Positions 44,862-56,703 of a stretch of DNA of 64,000 bases are shown piece by piece (position 1 is the first letter of the stretch; the number at the start of each line of letters is the position of its first letter). Location of the stretch: contig NC_016133.3 of the NCBI RefSeq assembly GCF_000005505.3, forward strand, positions 124,001 through 188,000. The letters run 5' to 3'. The position numbers and the translations under genes are program-made. The notes under the pieces were generated by a model. That model made no database searches. It was not told the DNA's origin and saw only the letters and a list, made by a program, of their open reading frames with translations. This DNA comes from Brachypodium distachyon (lineage: Eukaryota > Streptophyta > Magnoliopsida > Poales > Poaceae).

Positions 44862-46660
44862 CTACCGCCTCACAGGAGGCGCACCACCTCGTCCTCCAAC
44901 AGGAGGACCACCGCTACGGCCACCAGCAGACTGCATCAGTAGGTAAAAGAATTAGGAACATCAATCAATCTATGCAAAATAAATAATACATCATTTTTAC
45001 AGAAAAAAAAAGCCAAGGATGAACAAGCTAAAATATGCTCAGTTTATTTTCATTTTTTTGTGCATAAATAGGTGCTAGTTAGATGATGGTTATAATTTTA
45101 GAATCAGTGTTGATAGCACACAGCAGTAATCTGAATGTATTAACTAGCAAAGTTCTAGTGATCAAATTTTGATAGTACATTGTTATAGGCATCCCACGAT
45201 ATGTTTTCCAGAGAGAAGATTTCAAGTTCCCGGTTCCAACCTTGGATAAAATGTTAACATCACAAAGTATTTTCCAGACAGAAGATTCGAGATCCCTAGT
45301 TTCAACAGTGGATAAAATGTAATACTCCGTAGTAGGAAATAATGAAATAATTATGGTAAATTTTAACATAGGTGTTGGTTTTGGCTTGCATACTACTTCC
45401 TCCGATCCATAATAAGTGTCTTGAATTTAGTACAAAATTAGTGCAACTTTGTACTAAATCCAAGACAATTATCATGGATTGGAGGGAGCATAAATACTAA
45501 TCCACAGCTAAAGAAAAACAAAGATACATGGTATTGCAATCCACCTATACAGCAAGTAATGCGTCTATCCAAGGGAAGATTTGACATTAATTGGGACATG
45601 AAAAATATAACCTTGTCAGCTTTAAAATAACATAGACTGCAAATGTCCAGAGCAGGAATGTATTCTTCTCATCTTAATTTAAAAGGCTTAACCAACTACA
45701 AATTTTCCTAATGCAACAGTTTAGATTACGCAGTAGTCAGATACTGATTTCATTAAATATCCGTCAGCCTACATAACTCAAAATCATAGCATTACTGAAT
45801 GCTGCCGTGAACAGAGTTAACGTTAATGCATGAAACTAATGGATCGTCAAGTCAGCAATTAGAACAAGGACGACAACATGGTTGTAAGCACCTCCACTAA
45901 CTAGAGATATTCTCTATATGCAACACAGCAATTCTGAATACAGGCATGGTGATTGCTAAGGCTGTTTGATCCAGACATCAACATTTGTTATATTCCAGCA
46001 GTACTCAACCCACTGAATCAGAGTGCTATCGGGTTGGGTTAACCACAAAGTAAAATACAGACAAAGCAAAGCAGTGCTTACCCGAGCACGCATTGCAACG
46101 GCACGGCCACGACCGACGCCAATAGCTGACCCTTTGCCCTGCACGAGTGGGAGAAAGAGGAATCAGCAACCAAAACATGTATGATGTACTATCTGCAGCA
46201 GAACGAAATACAAGTAAACAGTAAAAAAGAGCAGAAGGTGGAGGAGTCTGCTGACCCTTATCCTAGCCTCGAGGCGCTTGAACATGGGGGCGTTCTTGAG
46301 CATGTCGGGTATGATCATGAACCTGACCCTGCTCCCTCTGATGAAGACGTGCTCCAGCTGCGAAACCTTGCCGTCCTGGTACGGGGCAATCACATCGCGT
46401 CAAACGAGGAAGGGGAAACGGCGGCGGCACCGATCTGAAGGGCGAGCAAGGGAGCGGGGTTCTATCCAGGGGAGAAGGAAGCAAATGAACATATAAGGTA
46501 CCTTGGCGGTGAAGGTGATGTTCTCGATCTGGCAGTTCCAGTTGTCCTCGCACTCGATCATGGAGCCCCTGTAGACCTCGCCGGTCTTGAGCTCCACCGT
46601 GACGACGTGCCCCGCCGCCTCGTGCAGCAGCTTCACCGGGATCCCCAGGCTACGGCTCAT
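44862..46660 (-). CDS. SMD3: Sm protein D3 (core snRNP protein)
   Basis: SmD3 is one of seven Sm proteins that ring the Sm site of U1, U2, U4 and U5 snRNAs in the spliceosome. Exons 46502-46660, 46256-46375, 46082-46138 and 44862-44930 give 134 residues. The Sm1 fold reads [20 protein letters not shown] and [10 protein letters not shown]; Sm2 reads [18 protein letters not shown]. The tail is Gly/Arg-rich ([13 protein letters not shown], then [11 protein letters not shown]), where arginine methylation is usual for SmD3. All splice joins are in phase 0. The gene diverges from the EDR2-like gene about 490 bases away; intron 3 (1.15 kb) carries a MITE. Confidence 0.96.
45396..45488. mobile_element. 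Stowaway MITE in SmD3 intron 3
   Basis: A 93-bp element starts CTTCCTCCGATCCATAATAA and ends in the inverted ATCATGGATTGGAGGGAG. It contains the ATTTAGTACAAA/TTTGTACTAAAT palindrome. The left TA is intact; the right is CA, a likely mutation. Confidence 0.85.
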
Positions 46661-47136
46661 CTTCCCTCTCTCTTCTCTCCGCTTGCTTACTCTGCGCTGA
46701 CCGGCTGGGGAGAGGGGATAAGGCGAAACCCTAGCTCAAGCTTTCCAGTTTGAAGCCGCCGCCAACAAGACACGAAGAGGAAGAGGAAGAAGAGCGGAGG
46801 CGGCGGCGATTCGGAACAGAGCTGCCACTAAGAGAAGCCCAGCCCAGCCCAGCCAAGGCCGGCCCAAGAGTATTATAACAATCAGGCCCAAACGCACATT
46901 TCTCGAAAAGCACCCTGGAAAGAACAGATAATCACCTTTTCACCCCATGTCTTCCACATGTCGCCCCTGTCCTGGCTTCTTGTCGAGTTCCCCGGCATGG
47001 CCGCGAAACACGAAACAAAAGCACCCGCGCGCGGCTCTCTCGCCCAGCCATTGAATTTCATCCATCTTCCTTCTCCTTCCTCTCTCGCCCCGCTGCACTC
47101 GCATTCCTCCCCCTATCTCGTGAGCGCGATCGATCC
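46661..47136. promoter_or_regulatory. Divergent promoter, SmD3 and EDR2-like gene
   Basis: The two start codons are 487 bases apart. Near SmD3 there is a telo-box-like AAACCCTAG (about 46723) and a cluster of GCCCA motifs (CAGCCCAGCCCAGCC at about 46838, then GGCCGGCCCA). These are common in plant housekeeping promoters. No TATA box is evident on either side. Confidence 0.55.
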
Positions 47137-47151
47137 ATGGGTTCCAGATGA
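47137..47151 (+). promoter_or_regulatory. Four-codon uORF overlapping the EDR2-like start
   Basis: ATG GGT TCC AGA TGA begins at 47137. Its TGA overlaps the main ATG (47148-47150) as ATGA. This geometry favours either initiation at the uORF with back-scanning or leaky scanning. The upstream ATG has the better context (CCATGG, against AGATGA). Confidence 0.6.
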
Positions 47152-50100
47152 GCGGAGAGGCGCCGCCGCCGCCGCCGCCGCTCGACCACGCCGCCGCGGC
47201 CGTCGTCGTCGAGGACGCCACCACCCACCACACGCCCACCCCGACCACCGCCACCGCCACCTCCTCCGCCTTCGATCCGCCCTGGAGCCGCGCGGCCCGC
47301 TCCGTCCGGACCTACGCCCGCCGCTCCACCACCATGCTCAGCTCCTCCGCGTCCAGGCGGGACGCCTCCTCCTCCGCCGCCGCCTCGTATTCTTCCTCTT
47401 CCGCGACGGCCAAGAGCGCCGAGATGGCCAAGGCGGCAACCTTCGCGATGCGGGACCCCGCCGCGACGGCGGCCGCCGGCGTCGCCACGGGGAACAAGAG
47501 CGGGGAGCTAGTCGTCCCCGGCAAGACGCCCGCCACCGCCGCAAACACCACCCTGGCGGCGTCCGTGATGAGGGAGGCGGCGGCCAACGCCGTGCAGCAC
47601 GAAGGGTGGATGGTGCGCTACGGCCGGAGGAAGATCGGGAGGTCATTCTTCCATACCCGATACTTCGTGCTCGAGACCAAGCTGCTCGCCTACTACAAGA
47701 AGAAGCCCAAGGACAACATGGTAATGTACATGGATCATGCAAATCATTAAGCAGGAATTCAAATTAAATTGGCAAATTATGCATTGATGGCTTGATGCCA
47801 ACAAAAGTGTTTTTTTTATCATGCTTTTTTGTTTGTTTCTTTCAGTCTAACTGAATTGGAGTATAATGCAGTGGCATACAATGTTGATAAGGAAAATGTG
47901 TGCAAAATGAATTGCAGGTGCCGCTGAAGTCGCTGCTAATTGACGGGAATTGCAGGGTTGAAGATAGAGGACTTAAAACACACCATGGCCAAGTGAGTCT
48001 TTAGTTTGCTAGCCGTTTCTCCCTGGGTGTTGAATGATCTCGCTGTAGATGTTCTACTCAAGGATTCTAAGAAAACGAAGACTAATGACCAATCGAACGG
48101 TAACCAATAATCCATTCTTAACTCAAGCATTTCGCACATCGTAGAGAAATATTTTTACATGTCCTATCACACATTTGGAAATTCAACGAAATTTCCAGAA
48201 TACTTTTCAAAGCTTCGAAGTTTCAAACTCAAACGAGTGGGTACACCAAACAGCCCTGTAACAAGAGCGCGAGGCATTAACCATCTACCTGCCTGCTTAG
48301 CTTAATTAACCCCAAGTACATTCCACATCGACAAGAGCAAATGCAGATCACTAAATAAGATAAGCACATGGAAATTCAATACCCAAAGGCTACGGCATTA
48401 CAACATAAGCCTACAGAACATTTTATCTCTCTCAAACAAAAAAAAAGAGAAAGCCTAAGGAACATTAGCTAGTTCAAAGCAAGTCCCAATTGCTTGGGGA
48501 GGTCGGTGAATAACAGAATCACAATGTAGTCAACTCAAAACACCTCGTGGACCGCAACACCCCAAAGCAAAACATGGCAACATACATAGTTCTGCATCTG
48601 AACACACGGCTCGCGAGATCATCACATTCTGTCCTCTCTCCTGCGCGGCGCACAAGTTATGATCTCATCGACCCTGAGAATCATCTCTGCAGCCTCGGTT
48701 GCCGACAGGATAATGGCTTGCTTCACCTTGAACGCTTCGCATATCCCCTGCTTTTGCATGTCTCCGACCTGCAGAACAACAAAACCATAGTGCTTAGTTT
48801 CAAACCATAGTGCCCAATAGGTCCTTTCTTTGGGCTCTGCGGCCCACCCCAAAAGATGTATTTACATTTTTCTTCATCTATTCTCATTTTCTCATCCCCT
48901 TTGGATTATTTTCTTCTCTCTCAGATGATCTATGTCCTATGCGTCTATAACAAGAAGGAGAAGGAGCACCAAATCACGGTTTGTTTCTAGTAAAACCTGA
49001 GAGCCCTCTTTTGCATCTCTATTTTCTTTGCATAATTCAGGTTTGTTCATATATAGCTGAATTTGATTCCCAGATGGGTGCCTATGATATCGAAGATGCG
49101 CTGGCCTGGAAAAATAAGATCGAGCTCATCATTGATCAGGTGCAGTGATTCTTCCCCTCCTTTTTTCTCATATTCCTGGAAAAAATGCAATTGATTCGTC
49201 CTTTTTTTAACTACACGATTTCGTTTAACATGGCTGAAAAAAATGCTTGAATTCCAAGAGAATTTTCTTTTCGTTTAGTTTCATGTTTTATCGCGAATTT
49301 AAGGTAATGGGTGGCACTCTAGCTGAGATCATTTTGATTGTAGTAAAAAAAAATACTAAATGGCAACGAATGCTCCCGGTTGCTTGTTTTTATCAAATAT
49401 ATATATCACACAGTGCAGCGTTTTAGAGCCCGAAATTTTAAAATAAATATTTAAAAGTTCTCACAAATTCTGAAAAACATTAGAAATGTACACTTAGATG
49501 TTTTGTACGTATCTGTGAAATTTCATGGAAGAAAATCTTTAACATGTGATCAACACAAAAAAAGTCAAATTTGTGGTTTTATAATAGCAAATACTAGCAC
49601 GCTTCATTCAGATGCACTTTTTTTTTTCCAATTAGCCCACAAATGAAACCTTTTCTCAATAAAGTTTACAGATTTTTTTGGAACTTAGAAATACGGTTTT
49701 CAAAAAATTTAGAACTTATTTTCGGTATGTCACATCTCTACATTGTTGCAGCAGCAGGACTCCATGACAGCTAAAGACCGCAAGGCCTTTGCTTCAATGG
49801 ACTTCGACATGGATCTTGGAGGACAGTTCTCATTTTCAGACCATGACAGCGCGTATGTGCAGACATTCCATCGATCTCTTATATTATCTCGTACTACCAT
49901 ACCTTAATTTCTCTCTGATTTGACTATAAATTGCGTACATATATTTAGAGCTGAAGATGAAGAAGAACGACCGATTTTGACTCGTAGGACAACTATAGGG
50001 AATGGTAAGAAGTCGATCTACACTAATCTGGTGTAGCTAGGAGAGTTTTGATTTTTCATGTTCTTTGAATGCTATGAAAACGGCTTTTTTGGTGCTAGGT

Positions 50101-53100
50101 CCCCCTGAATCAATTCATGACTGGACCAAGGAGCCTGATATTGGTGGTGCGTCCAATCAGAATGAACCAATCCAATTTTCCTCCAAGAAGAATTGGCGAC
50201 TACTTAGATGCCACAATGGCAAGTTTCCATAATCATGTCATAAATTAACCCTTGCTTGGGGAGGAGGACTAATTGGGTTGCTTAATTTGTCACTGGCTGG
50301 CAGGACTTCGGATCTTCGAAGAACTTTTGGAAGTTGATTACCTTGTATGTAGTCCCTGTGCAGCAATCTTCTTAACTGCTAGCTGGAGAGTTAGTGCCTG
50401 AGATTAATTCTGCATCTGTAGGCAAGAAGCTGTAGCCGAGCTATGAGGGCTGTGGGTGTAGTGGAAGCCACATGCGAAGCCATTTTTGGGCTGGTGATGA
50501 GCATGGACGTAACAAGATATGAGTATGTGCAATTGCATTATTGACCTTTCTGCTTAGTTTTCCATTCTACCTACTGATGCTGATTTCGAATTTAATTTAG
50601 GTGGGACTGTAGCTTTCGCTATGGCAGCCTAGTTGAAGAGGTTGATGGTCACACTGCAATACTCTATCATAGGTTGCAGCTGCACTGGTGCCCAATGTAA
50701 CCTCACATATCAACATGTTTTCATCTGTCTTCTATGTAATCCCATATATTTTCACCATGCCGCTCGCTCGACTTGAATTTCGGTTCCTGCTTCTTCGGCC
50801 TGTCAATTAAAAGTTGTCTAGCTAGCTCCTCCTACACAATCTATTTTATTTATTTATTTTGAGCATGTCGCAAACATCCTACTCCCTCCGTCCAACAAAG
50901 GATGTCTCAACTTTGACTTGACCAAATTTGAATGCATCTATACAATAAGTCATGTCTAGATACATCCAAAATTTGACAAACTTGAGGCATCTTTTGTTGG
51001 ACGGAGGAATACTCAATTTTGCTTCATGCTGATAGCACTTTGGATCATCTAACTTACATTCTCTTCCATCCTACATTGGAACATGCAGGTTAGTCTGGCC
51101 TCGGGATCTTTGTTACGTTCGCTACTGGCGGCGCAATGATGATGGAAGCTATGGTGAACTTTTCATGTTCCTGCTTGTCTCCTCATCTTGTTTTCTGTAG
51201 TTCCTTCTGGCTGACACTGTATGTTTATTACACACGCATACAGTTGTGCTGTTTCGATCTATAGAGCATCCAAACTGTGGCCGCCAACGAGGATATGTAA
51301 GGGCTTTTATTGAAAGTAAGTTTTCCTTCTGGCCATCTGAAAATCCTTTAATTGAACCTGACAGGATTCTTCAAGTAATACTCCTTTTCTTCTTTTTCTG
51401 AAATTCCTACTAGTTCAGGTGGGGGATTCAAGATTTCTCCTCTCAAGTGTCGCAACGGAAGACCCCGTACTCAGGTTCAACACCTTATGCAAATTGATCT
51501 GAGAGGATGGTTACTCAACTACTCCCCCTCCTTTCAGTATCATTCTTTGCTGCAGATACAGAACTGTGTTGCTGGTACTGGCAATGGTTTCCCCCTTACT
51601 ATTAATTAGCAAACATGAGCATCTACTAGATTCATCTATAGTTTATTTGTTATAATGAATGTATTGGCCAATTCATTCTGGCACTTATGGCTTTAATTGA
51701 CGATTGTTGCCAGGGCTACGTGAATACTTTTCACAAACAGATGAACTCCATATAACTCCAAGAATTCCTGTGATGGAAAACATGTTTGATCCATCTACGG
51801 TGCAGAAAAACCAGAAGAACCCAGAAATGGAATCCAAGACTAAACCAGCAGATAGAGGACAGTCAGATAGTAAAACCATGGGGATAATTGATGAAGAATC
51901 TGATGAGGATGAGGACTACCAAGTTCCTGAAGCTAATATAGAGGTTACATATCCTATACTCCACCTGCCAGTGACAAATTAAGCAGTCTACCTCATGCAA
52001 GCTTTTTAAGTGTTTCCTCACTTGGTAATAAACATTTATCAAAATAATTTACAGGAAGACACCAACAAATCTGACAGTGATGCTAAGCGAACAGGTGTGA
52101 TTCCTTGTTTAATCTATGTTAAGTTCTTGCATTTTCATATGTGCTGTCAAGTTCCCAGGGCAGGTGTTATTTCATTTTTTTTTCTAACGGTAATAGCTTG
52201 ACATCATGGCAGACGAGCCTCCCGAAAAAATCGACTTATCTTGCTTTTCGGGCATCCTTCGTCGTGACCCGGAGGAGAAAAGCCGCAACTGTTGGACAGT
52301 ACCTGATAGCACACTCTTTAAAGTTCGTAGCAAGAACTTTCCTACTGACAAATCAAAGGTCCAAATCTTCCATTTTAGTACTATGAATCATATATATTAC
52401 TCCCTCCGTTCCATAATTCTTGTCTCAAATTTGCCCAAAAATGGATGTATCTATTCATAAAAATCGTTTAGATACATGTAATATTTCGACAAGAATTATG
52501 GAACGGAGGGGGTACTAGATAAAAAGAACATTCACATTAGAGTTATTTCAGATACCTGCACCAAATTATCTGATGGAGCTTGCGGCCATTGACTGGTTTA
52601 AGGACACCAAGCGTATGGATAATGTTGGTAGGCAGAAAGGCTGTGTTGCTCAGGTAAACAGAACCACTGAGGAATTCATGCTTGCTTCTATCATATCTCA
52701 AGTAGTACCAAAGAGTGAAGTAATGCTTACCGAAAAAAAAAAGAGTGAAGTAATGCGGTCCTGTTTCATCATTCTCATTACTGGTTTTTGTAGGTTGCTG
52801 CTGAGAAAGGGATGTATACATTTGTTGCCAACATACAGGTGAGTTGAAAGATGGCCTGGTTATCTTGGGGTGTTTTTCATCTGACTGGAGACTTATGTCG
52901 AAAACTTCATTACAAAAGGGAATACATATTTTTTGGTGAAAGCTAATAGTTTCACCGTTGCAGATTCCTGGATCAACTCATTACAGCTTAGTGATGTATT
53001 TCGTCACAAGCTCCTTGAAAAAAGGATCGTTGCTACAACGCTTCTTTGATGGAGATGATGAATTCCGTAATAGCAGACTGAAGCTCATACCCGCCGTTCC

Positions 53101-53850
53101 GAAGGTCTGTTTTTTTGCAGAAATTAGTCATGTGACTATATATTGTGTTGTCCTATTCATCTTCACTTTGACTTTGTTGGCAACACAAAAAAAAAACAAT
53201 CTTCAGGGCTCTTGGATAGTTCGACAGAGTGTTGGAAGCACCCCTTGTTTGCTGGGAAAGGCCGTCGATTGCAGCTATGTTCGTGCTCCGGGATACTTGG
53301 AAGTAAGTCATGAATTTAAATTTATACTTCAAATGAATTCAAGTAGTTCAGAACATTTAATAACTACCTATGAAAGTTGATTGCTACAATTTTCCATTTT
53401 AACAAGGCCACAAATGTTGATTGTTTGTGCAGGTGGATGTTGATATTGGTTCATCTGCGGTGGCCAACGGGGTTTTGGGCCTGGTTTTTGGTGTTGTCAC
53501 AACACTAGTAGTTGACATGGCCTTCCTAATACAGGTAACCATGAAGGGATCCCACAATGCTAATGTTGAACTTGAAGCATGAGTAGATGGATCATGGAAG
53601 AAAAGAAAAGTCTTGTCCTATCTTATCAATACAATAACTTTGTTTCGTGTAGGCGAACACATATGACGAGCTACCGGAGCAGGTCATTGGCGCGGCTCGG
53701 CTGGCGCATGTCGAACCGGCGGCGGCAATAGTTCCTGACCTTGACAATACCAGTGACAGCAACTGTAAAGATAGCAACAACGACGACAACAACAATAACA
53801 ACAACAACACATCCTCGGAGGACGACTCGTCCAACAAGAAAACCAACTGA
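47148..53850 (+). CDS. EDR2-like PH-START-DUF1336 protein
   Basis: EDR2 of Arabidopsis limits cell death during powdery mildew infection; its PH domain binds PI4P and START domains bind lipids. Exons: 47148-47720, 47918-47992, 48925-48978, 49074-49139, 49752-49852, 49949-50004, 50099-50218, 50304-50344, 50422-50522, 50601-50696, 51089-51153, 51244-51315, 51419-51574, 51714-51943, 52055-52094, 52213-52358, 52552-52653, 52794-52838, 52964-53104, 53207-53302, 53433-53534, 53653-53850; about 891 residues. After an Ala/Ser-rich N-terminus comes PH (about 146-256, [20 protein letters not shown]), START (about 340-560, [19 protein letters not shown]) and DUF1336 (about 630-850, [26 protein letters not shown]). 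The tail is Asn/Asp/Ser-rich. Intron 7 has a GC donor. Introns 10 and 16 hold Stowaway elements and intron 2 an antisense CCT-beta fragment. No frame breaks were seen. Confidence 0.92.
48622..48768 (-). pseudogene. CCT-beta (TCP-1 subunit 2) terminal exon fragment
   Basis: Minus-strand 48768-48622 encodes the last 48 residues of a plant chaperonin CCT subunit 2: [20 protein letters not shown], then [19 protein letters not shown] and a stop. The segment is preceded by TTTTGTTGTTCTGCAG, an intact 3' splice site with a stretch of intron. Similar non-coding DNA continues below 48622 as a 3' untranslated region would. It is therefore a genomic fragment and not a spliced retrocopy. It lies antisense inside EDR2-like intron 2, with total captured DNA perhaps 48150-48840. 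The rest of the chaperonin gene is absent. Confidence 0.8.
50882..51009. mobile_element. Stowaway MITE in EDR2-like intron 10
   Basis: TA flanks a 128-bp element with CTCCCTCCGTCCAACAAAGG at the left and its inverse CTTTTGTTGGACGGAGGAA at the right. Confidence 0.9.
52400..52512. mobile_element. Stowaway MITE in EDR2-like intron 16
   Basis: TA flanks a 113-bp element with CTCCCTCCGTTCCATAATTC and the inverse GAATTATGGAACGGAGGGGG. Its interior matches the copies at 8117 and 63773. It makes up much of a short intron. Confidence 0.9.
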
Positions 53851-54399
53851 TTTTAATCTCATTTCATTGGCCAGCAGATTATTAATTTGATTCTTTTTCC
53901 TTATCCTCTTCCCCATTAGTTTCTTTGGAGGAATTCCCCTTCCATTAATTTAGTCACTGAAGCATTGCATCAACTTGCACTCACAAGGAGTTGAGACAGT
54001 GTTCTTTTTTTCTTCTTCCTTGTTTCATTTACAGTTCACTAATTCTTTTGACACCATCATTAATTTTTGTTGATATGTACTATAATCAAGAGTTGGTGTT
54101 TTAACTGTTAACTGTTTAATCCTGTCTTCTTCTTCTTTCCCACCCCTGAAACTCTCTCTTTCTCTTTTTTTGAGAGGGAAGCTCTCTCTTTCTCAAGTCA
54201 TAACTTTTTTTGAGAGGATTCTCAAGTCATAACTCAAATGGGCTTCAGTTGGCTGAAAAACGAGGCCCATCTAAGCTTAGCAGAAAAGAAAAGCCCATTT
54301 AAGCTTCTTTGCTTAAACCCAGTCTCTATAAACCCCCCGCGACGACTGCGTCTTCTTCTCTACTCGATCCCCATTCCTCTCTACATAGGGTTTCCTCCA
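53851..54399. promoter_or_regulatory. Spacer and promoter of the MORF gene
   Basis: The gap holds the 3' end of the EDR2-like transcript and the MORF promoter. A TGGGCC-type motif (GAGGCCCATCTAAG near 54262) and GCCCATTTAAG lie about 100-140 bases before the start codon. Both are usual in nuclear genes for mitochondrial proteins. Confidence 0.5.
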
Positions 54400-56223
54400 A
54401 TGGCCGCCGCCGCCATGGCTCGCAAGCTGCTCTCCTCCCCGTCCCGCAGCCTCCTGCTGTGCCGCCACATCTCCTCCTCCTCCTCCTCCTCCTCCTTCAT
54501 GCGTGGCGGCGGCCGCTCCTCGCCGTTGCCGCTGATGGACCTGCTGCGTCCGGCGGCCTCCTCCTCTTTCTTCCTCCACCGCCTCGGCGGCGCGACGCGC
54601 GGCATGGCGCGGCGGCCCGGAGGCGACGGGTACTCTCCCGCCCGTTCCGGGGGCGGCGGCGGGGACCGGGCGCCCTCGGAGATGGCGCCGCTGTTCCCCG
54701 GCTGCGACTACGAGCACTGGCTCATCGTCATGGACAAGCCCGGCGGGGAGGGCGCCACCAAGCAGCAGATGATCGATTGCTACATCCAGACTCTCGCCAA
54801 GATTCTCGGAAGGTAGCGCACACGCCTCACTTCGCTTCTCGTTGCTTCCAGTCATGATCCTGTCGTAAGAGCGGCTCGGTCTCACTTCTCTCAAAGGATT
54901 GAGATGCATCTCTGCACTTGCTTGTGTTCGCTTAGCGGCGTATCCATTTTAGAGCTATTCCAGTTATCTGTACACAATCGGAGCATCGAATAGTGTTTAG
55001 TCATGTGCAACTTGTGGCCATGTCTGCCTGGTGCACAAACTCTGTCTTCTCTGAGCTAGAAAACTACTTTACTAGGAGTTTCTGTCAAGTAATGGTCCAT
55101 TTAAGCCTTATGACTTAGCATCGTTTCTATCTTTGGATGTTCGCAGCGAGGAAGAAGCCAAGAAGAAGATTTACAACGTCTCGTGTGAGCGGTACTTTGG
55201 GTTCGGGTGTGAGATTGACGAAGAGACATCCAACAAGCTCGAAGGTGCCCATGTTGTCTACATCTAAAATTAGAGCTAACCTGTTTCTCCCTCTGGTAGT
55301 GGGGAGTGTTGTCTAAATGCGTTTGTTAGATTCTGTTGTACTGCAGGGATTCCTGGTGTTCTATTTGTGCTCCCTGATTCCTATGTCGACCCTGAGAACA
55401 AGGACTATGGAGGTAATTCTAGCCATATCATATGAAACCGGCAACCATCTTCTGGTGCCTTTTTGCTTATTGTTTCAACATGCAATTTTAAGTGAAAATA
55501 ATTCCTGTTGATTTGATACCCCATCTATGGAAGGGATTTATGTAATGGGTTCTCTGTGAAATTATGAGTGCCTTAAATCATAATCCATTTTAGATTTGTA
55601 AAGGTTGCAGACTTGCAATATATTACTCCCTCCAACAATTTGGTACAAAGTTGTACTAAATTCAAGACACTTATTATGGATCGGCGGGAGTAAAATTTAA
55701 ATTATTCCATCTTGGTTGGTCTATGCAGCCTTATGGACAGTATCTTTGATTTGATTGCTAATGAACTTGTAGATGGTAAGGCTCGTGGTTTTCCTGCTCT
55801 GTCTTGGTATGCATGATGTTAATTTGTGCCATTTTACCAGTCCGTTGTCCTAGAGACGCACATTAACTAGTGTAAGTTACTGTTTACGAAACACCACCAC
55901 ATTTTTTTCAAGAAGAATGTTGCATTCATCTATGCCTTGTGTTACATCATTACATGCCCATCGATGTTTGTAATACTTGTATGGCTGTAGTGATGAAAGC
56001 CTTTGGAGACAGTGTTTGAGGAAGGGATAGATTGTGATTTAATTAATTTTGGTGTATGTTTGGTTGGGGGTGATTTGCAGCGGAGCTGTTCGTGAACGGG
56101 GAGATTGTGCAGAGATCTCCAGAAAGGCAGAGGAGGGTGGAGCCTGTGCCGCAGAGAGCCTCGGACCGGCCCAGGTACAACGACAGGACTCGCTACGCCC
56201 GCCGGAGGGAGAACCAGCGATGA
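54400..56223 (+). CDS. MORF organellar RNA-editing factor, MORF1-like
   Basis: MORF (RIP) proteins form editosomes with PPR proteins for C-to-U RNA editing in mitochondria and plastids. Exons 54400-54812, 55147-55244, 55347-55412 and 56081-56223 give 239 residues. The N-terminus is Ala/Ser/Arg-rich ([20 protein letters not shown]) as in a mitochondrial transit peptide. The MORF domain reads [40 protein letters not shown] and [20 protein letters not shown], and the protein ends in an Arg-rich tail ([14 protein letters not shown]). The motif set resembles Arabidopsis MORF1 more than the plastid members. Phases match at all joins (2, 1, 1). Upstream in-frame codons exist but have no better ATG. 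Confidence 0.93.
55626..55690. mobile_element. Short Stowaway MITE in MORF intron 3
   Basis: TA flanks a 65-bp element: CTCCCTCCAACAATTTGGTA at the left and ACACTTATTATGGATCGGCG at the right before GGAG. The left end has lost part of the usual GATCCATAATAAGTGT arm. Confidence 0.75.
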
Positions 56224-56359
56224 TTCATATCGACACTGAGCTACAAGCAACCTTGCTGTTTTCATCTACCCAAATATAGCGAGTAGTTGTGTTTGGTTTG
56301 CTGTGGTACTGCCTTACAATTAAATCCGTTTAATTCTGCTACTCTGTATGTACTTTGTA

Positions 56360-56472
56360 CTCTCTCTGTCTCATATTAAGTGACTTTCTATTACATGTAT
56401 CTATACGTATTTTAGCTATAGATACATTCATGTTTGGTCAAATTTGAATCACTTAATATGAAACGGAGTGAG
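56360..56472. mobile_element. Stowaway MITE 3' of MORF
   Basis: TA flanks a 113-bp element starting CTCTCTCTGTCTCATATTAA with the inverse TTAATATGAAACGGAGTGAG. Its interior GATACAT / ATGTATC arms are related to the other Stowaway copies. Confidence 0.85.
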
Positions 56473-56567
56473 TATTTGACTATTTGAAAGTTGAGATTAA
56501 GAATAGTTTTTTAGCATAACATGCTTTTAGAGCTGTGACACGACGGTGAGTCATGTGCTCCTACTCT

Positions 56568-56703
56568 GTCACTGCATGCACTCCGCACGACACGAGAACT
56601 CGTGTGGATTGTACGCACACGGTACATCCAGTATTCCCAAATCTAACTGTATTCGCAAGAATTGACCTAGTCACTGCATGCACTCCGCACGACACGAGAA
56701 CTC
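56568..56703 (+). repeat. 34-bp direct repeat, 102 bp apart
   Basis: GTCACTGCATGCACTCCGCA and the following bases to GAGAACTC occur exactly at 56568-56601 and 56670-56703. It marks the left side of the repeat-rich end of the window. Confidence 0.9.

Noticed and set aside
46958..47767. 269-codon plus frame over the EDR2-like first exon
   Set aside because: It starts in the promoter and is out of frame with the PH domain.
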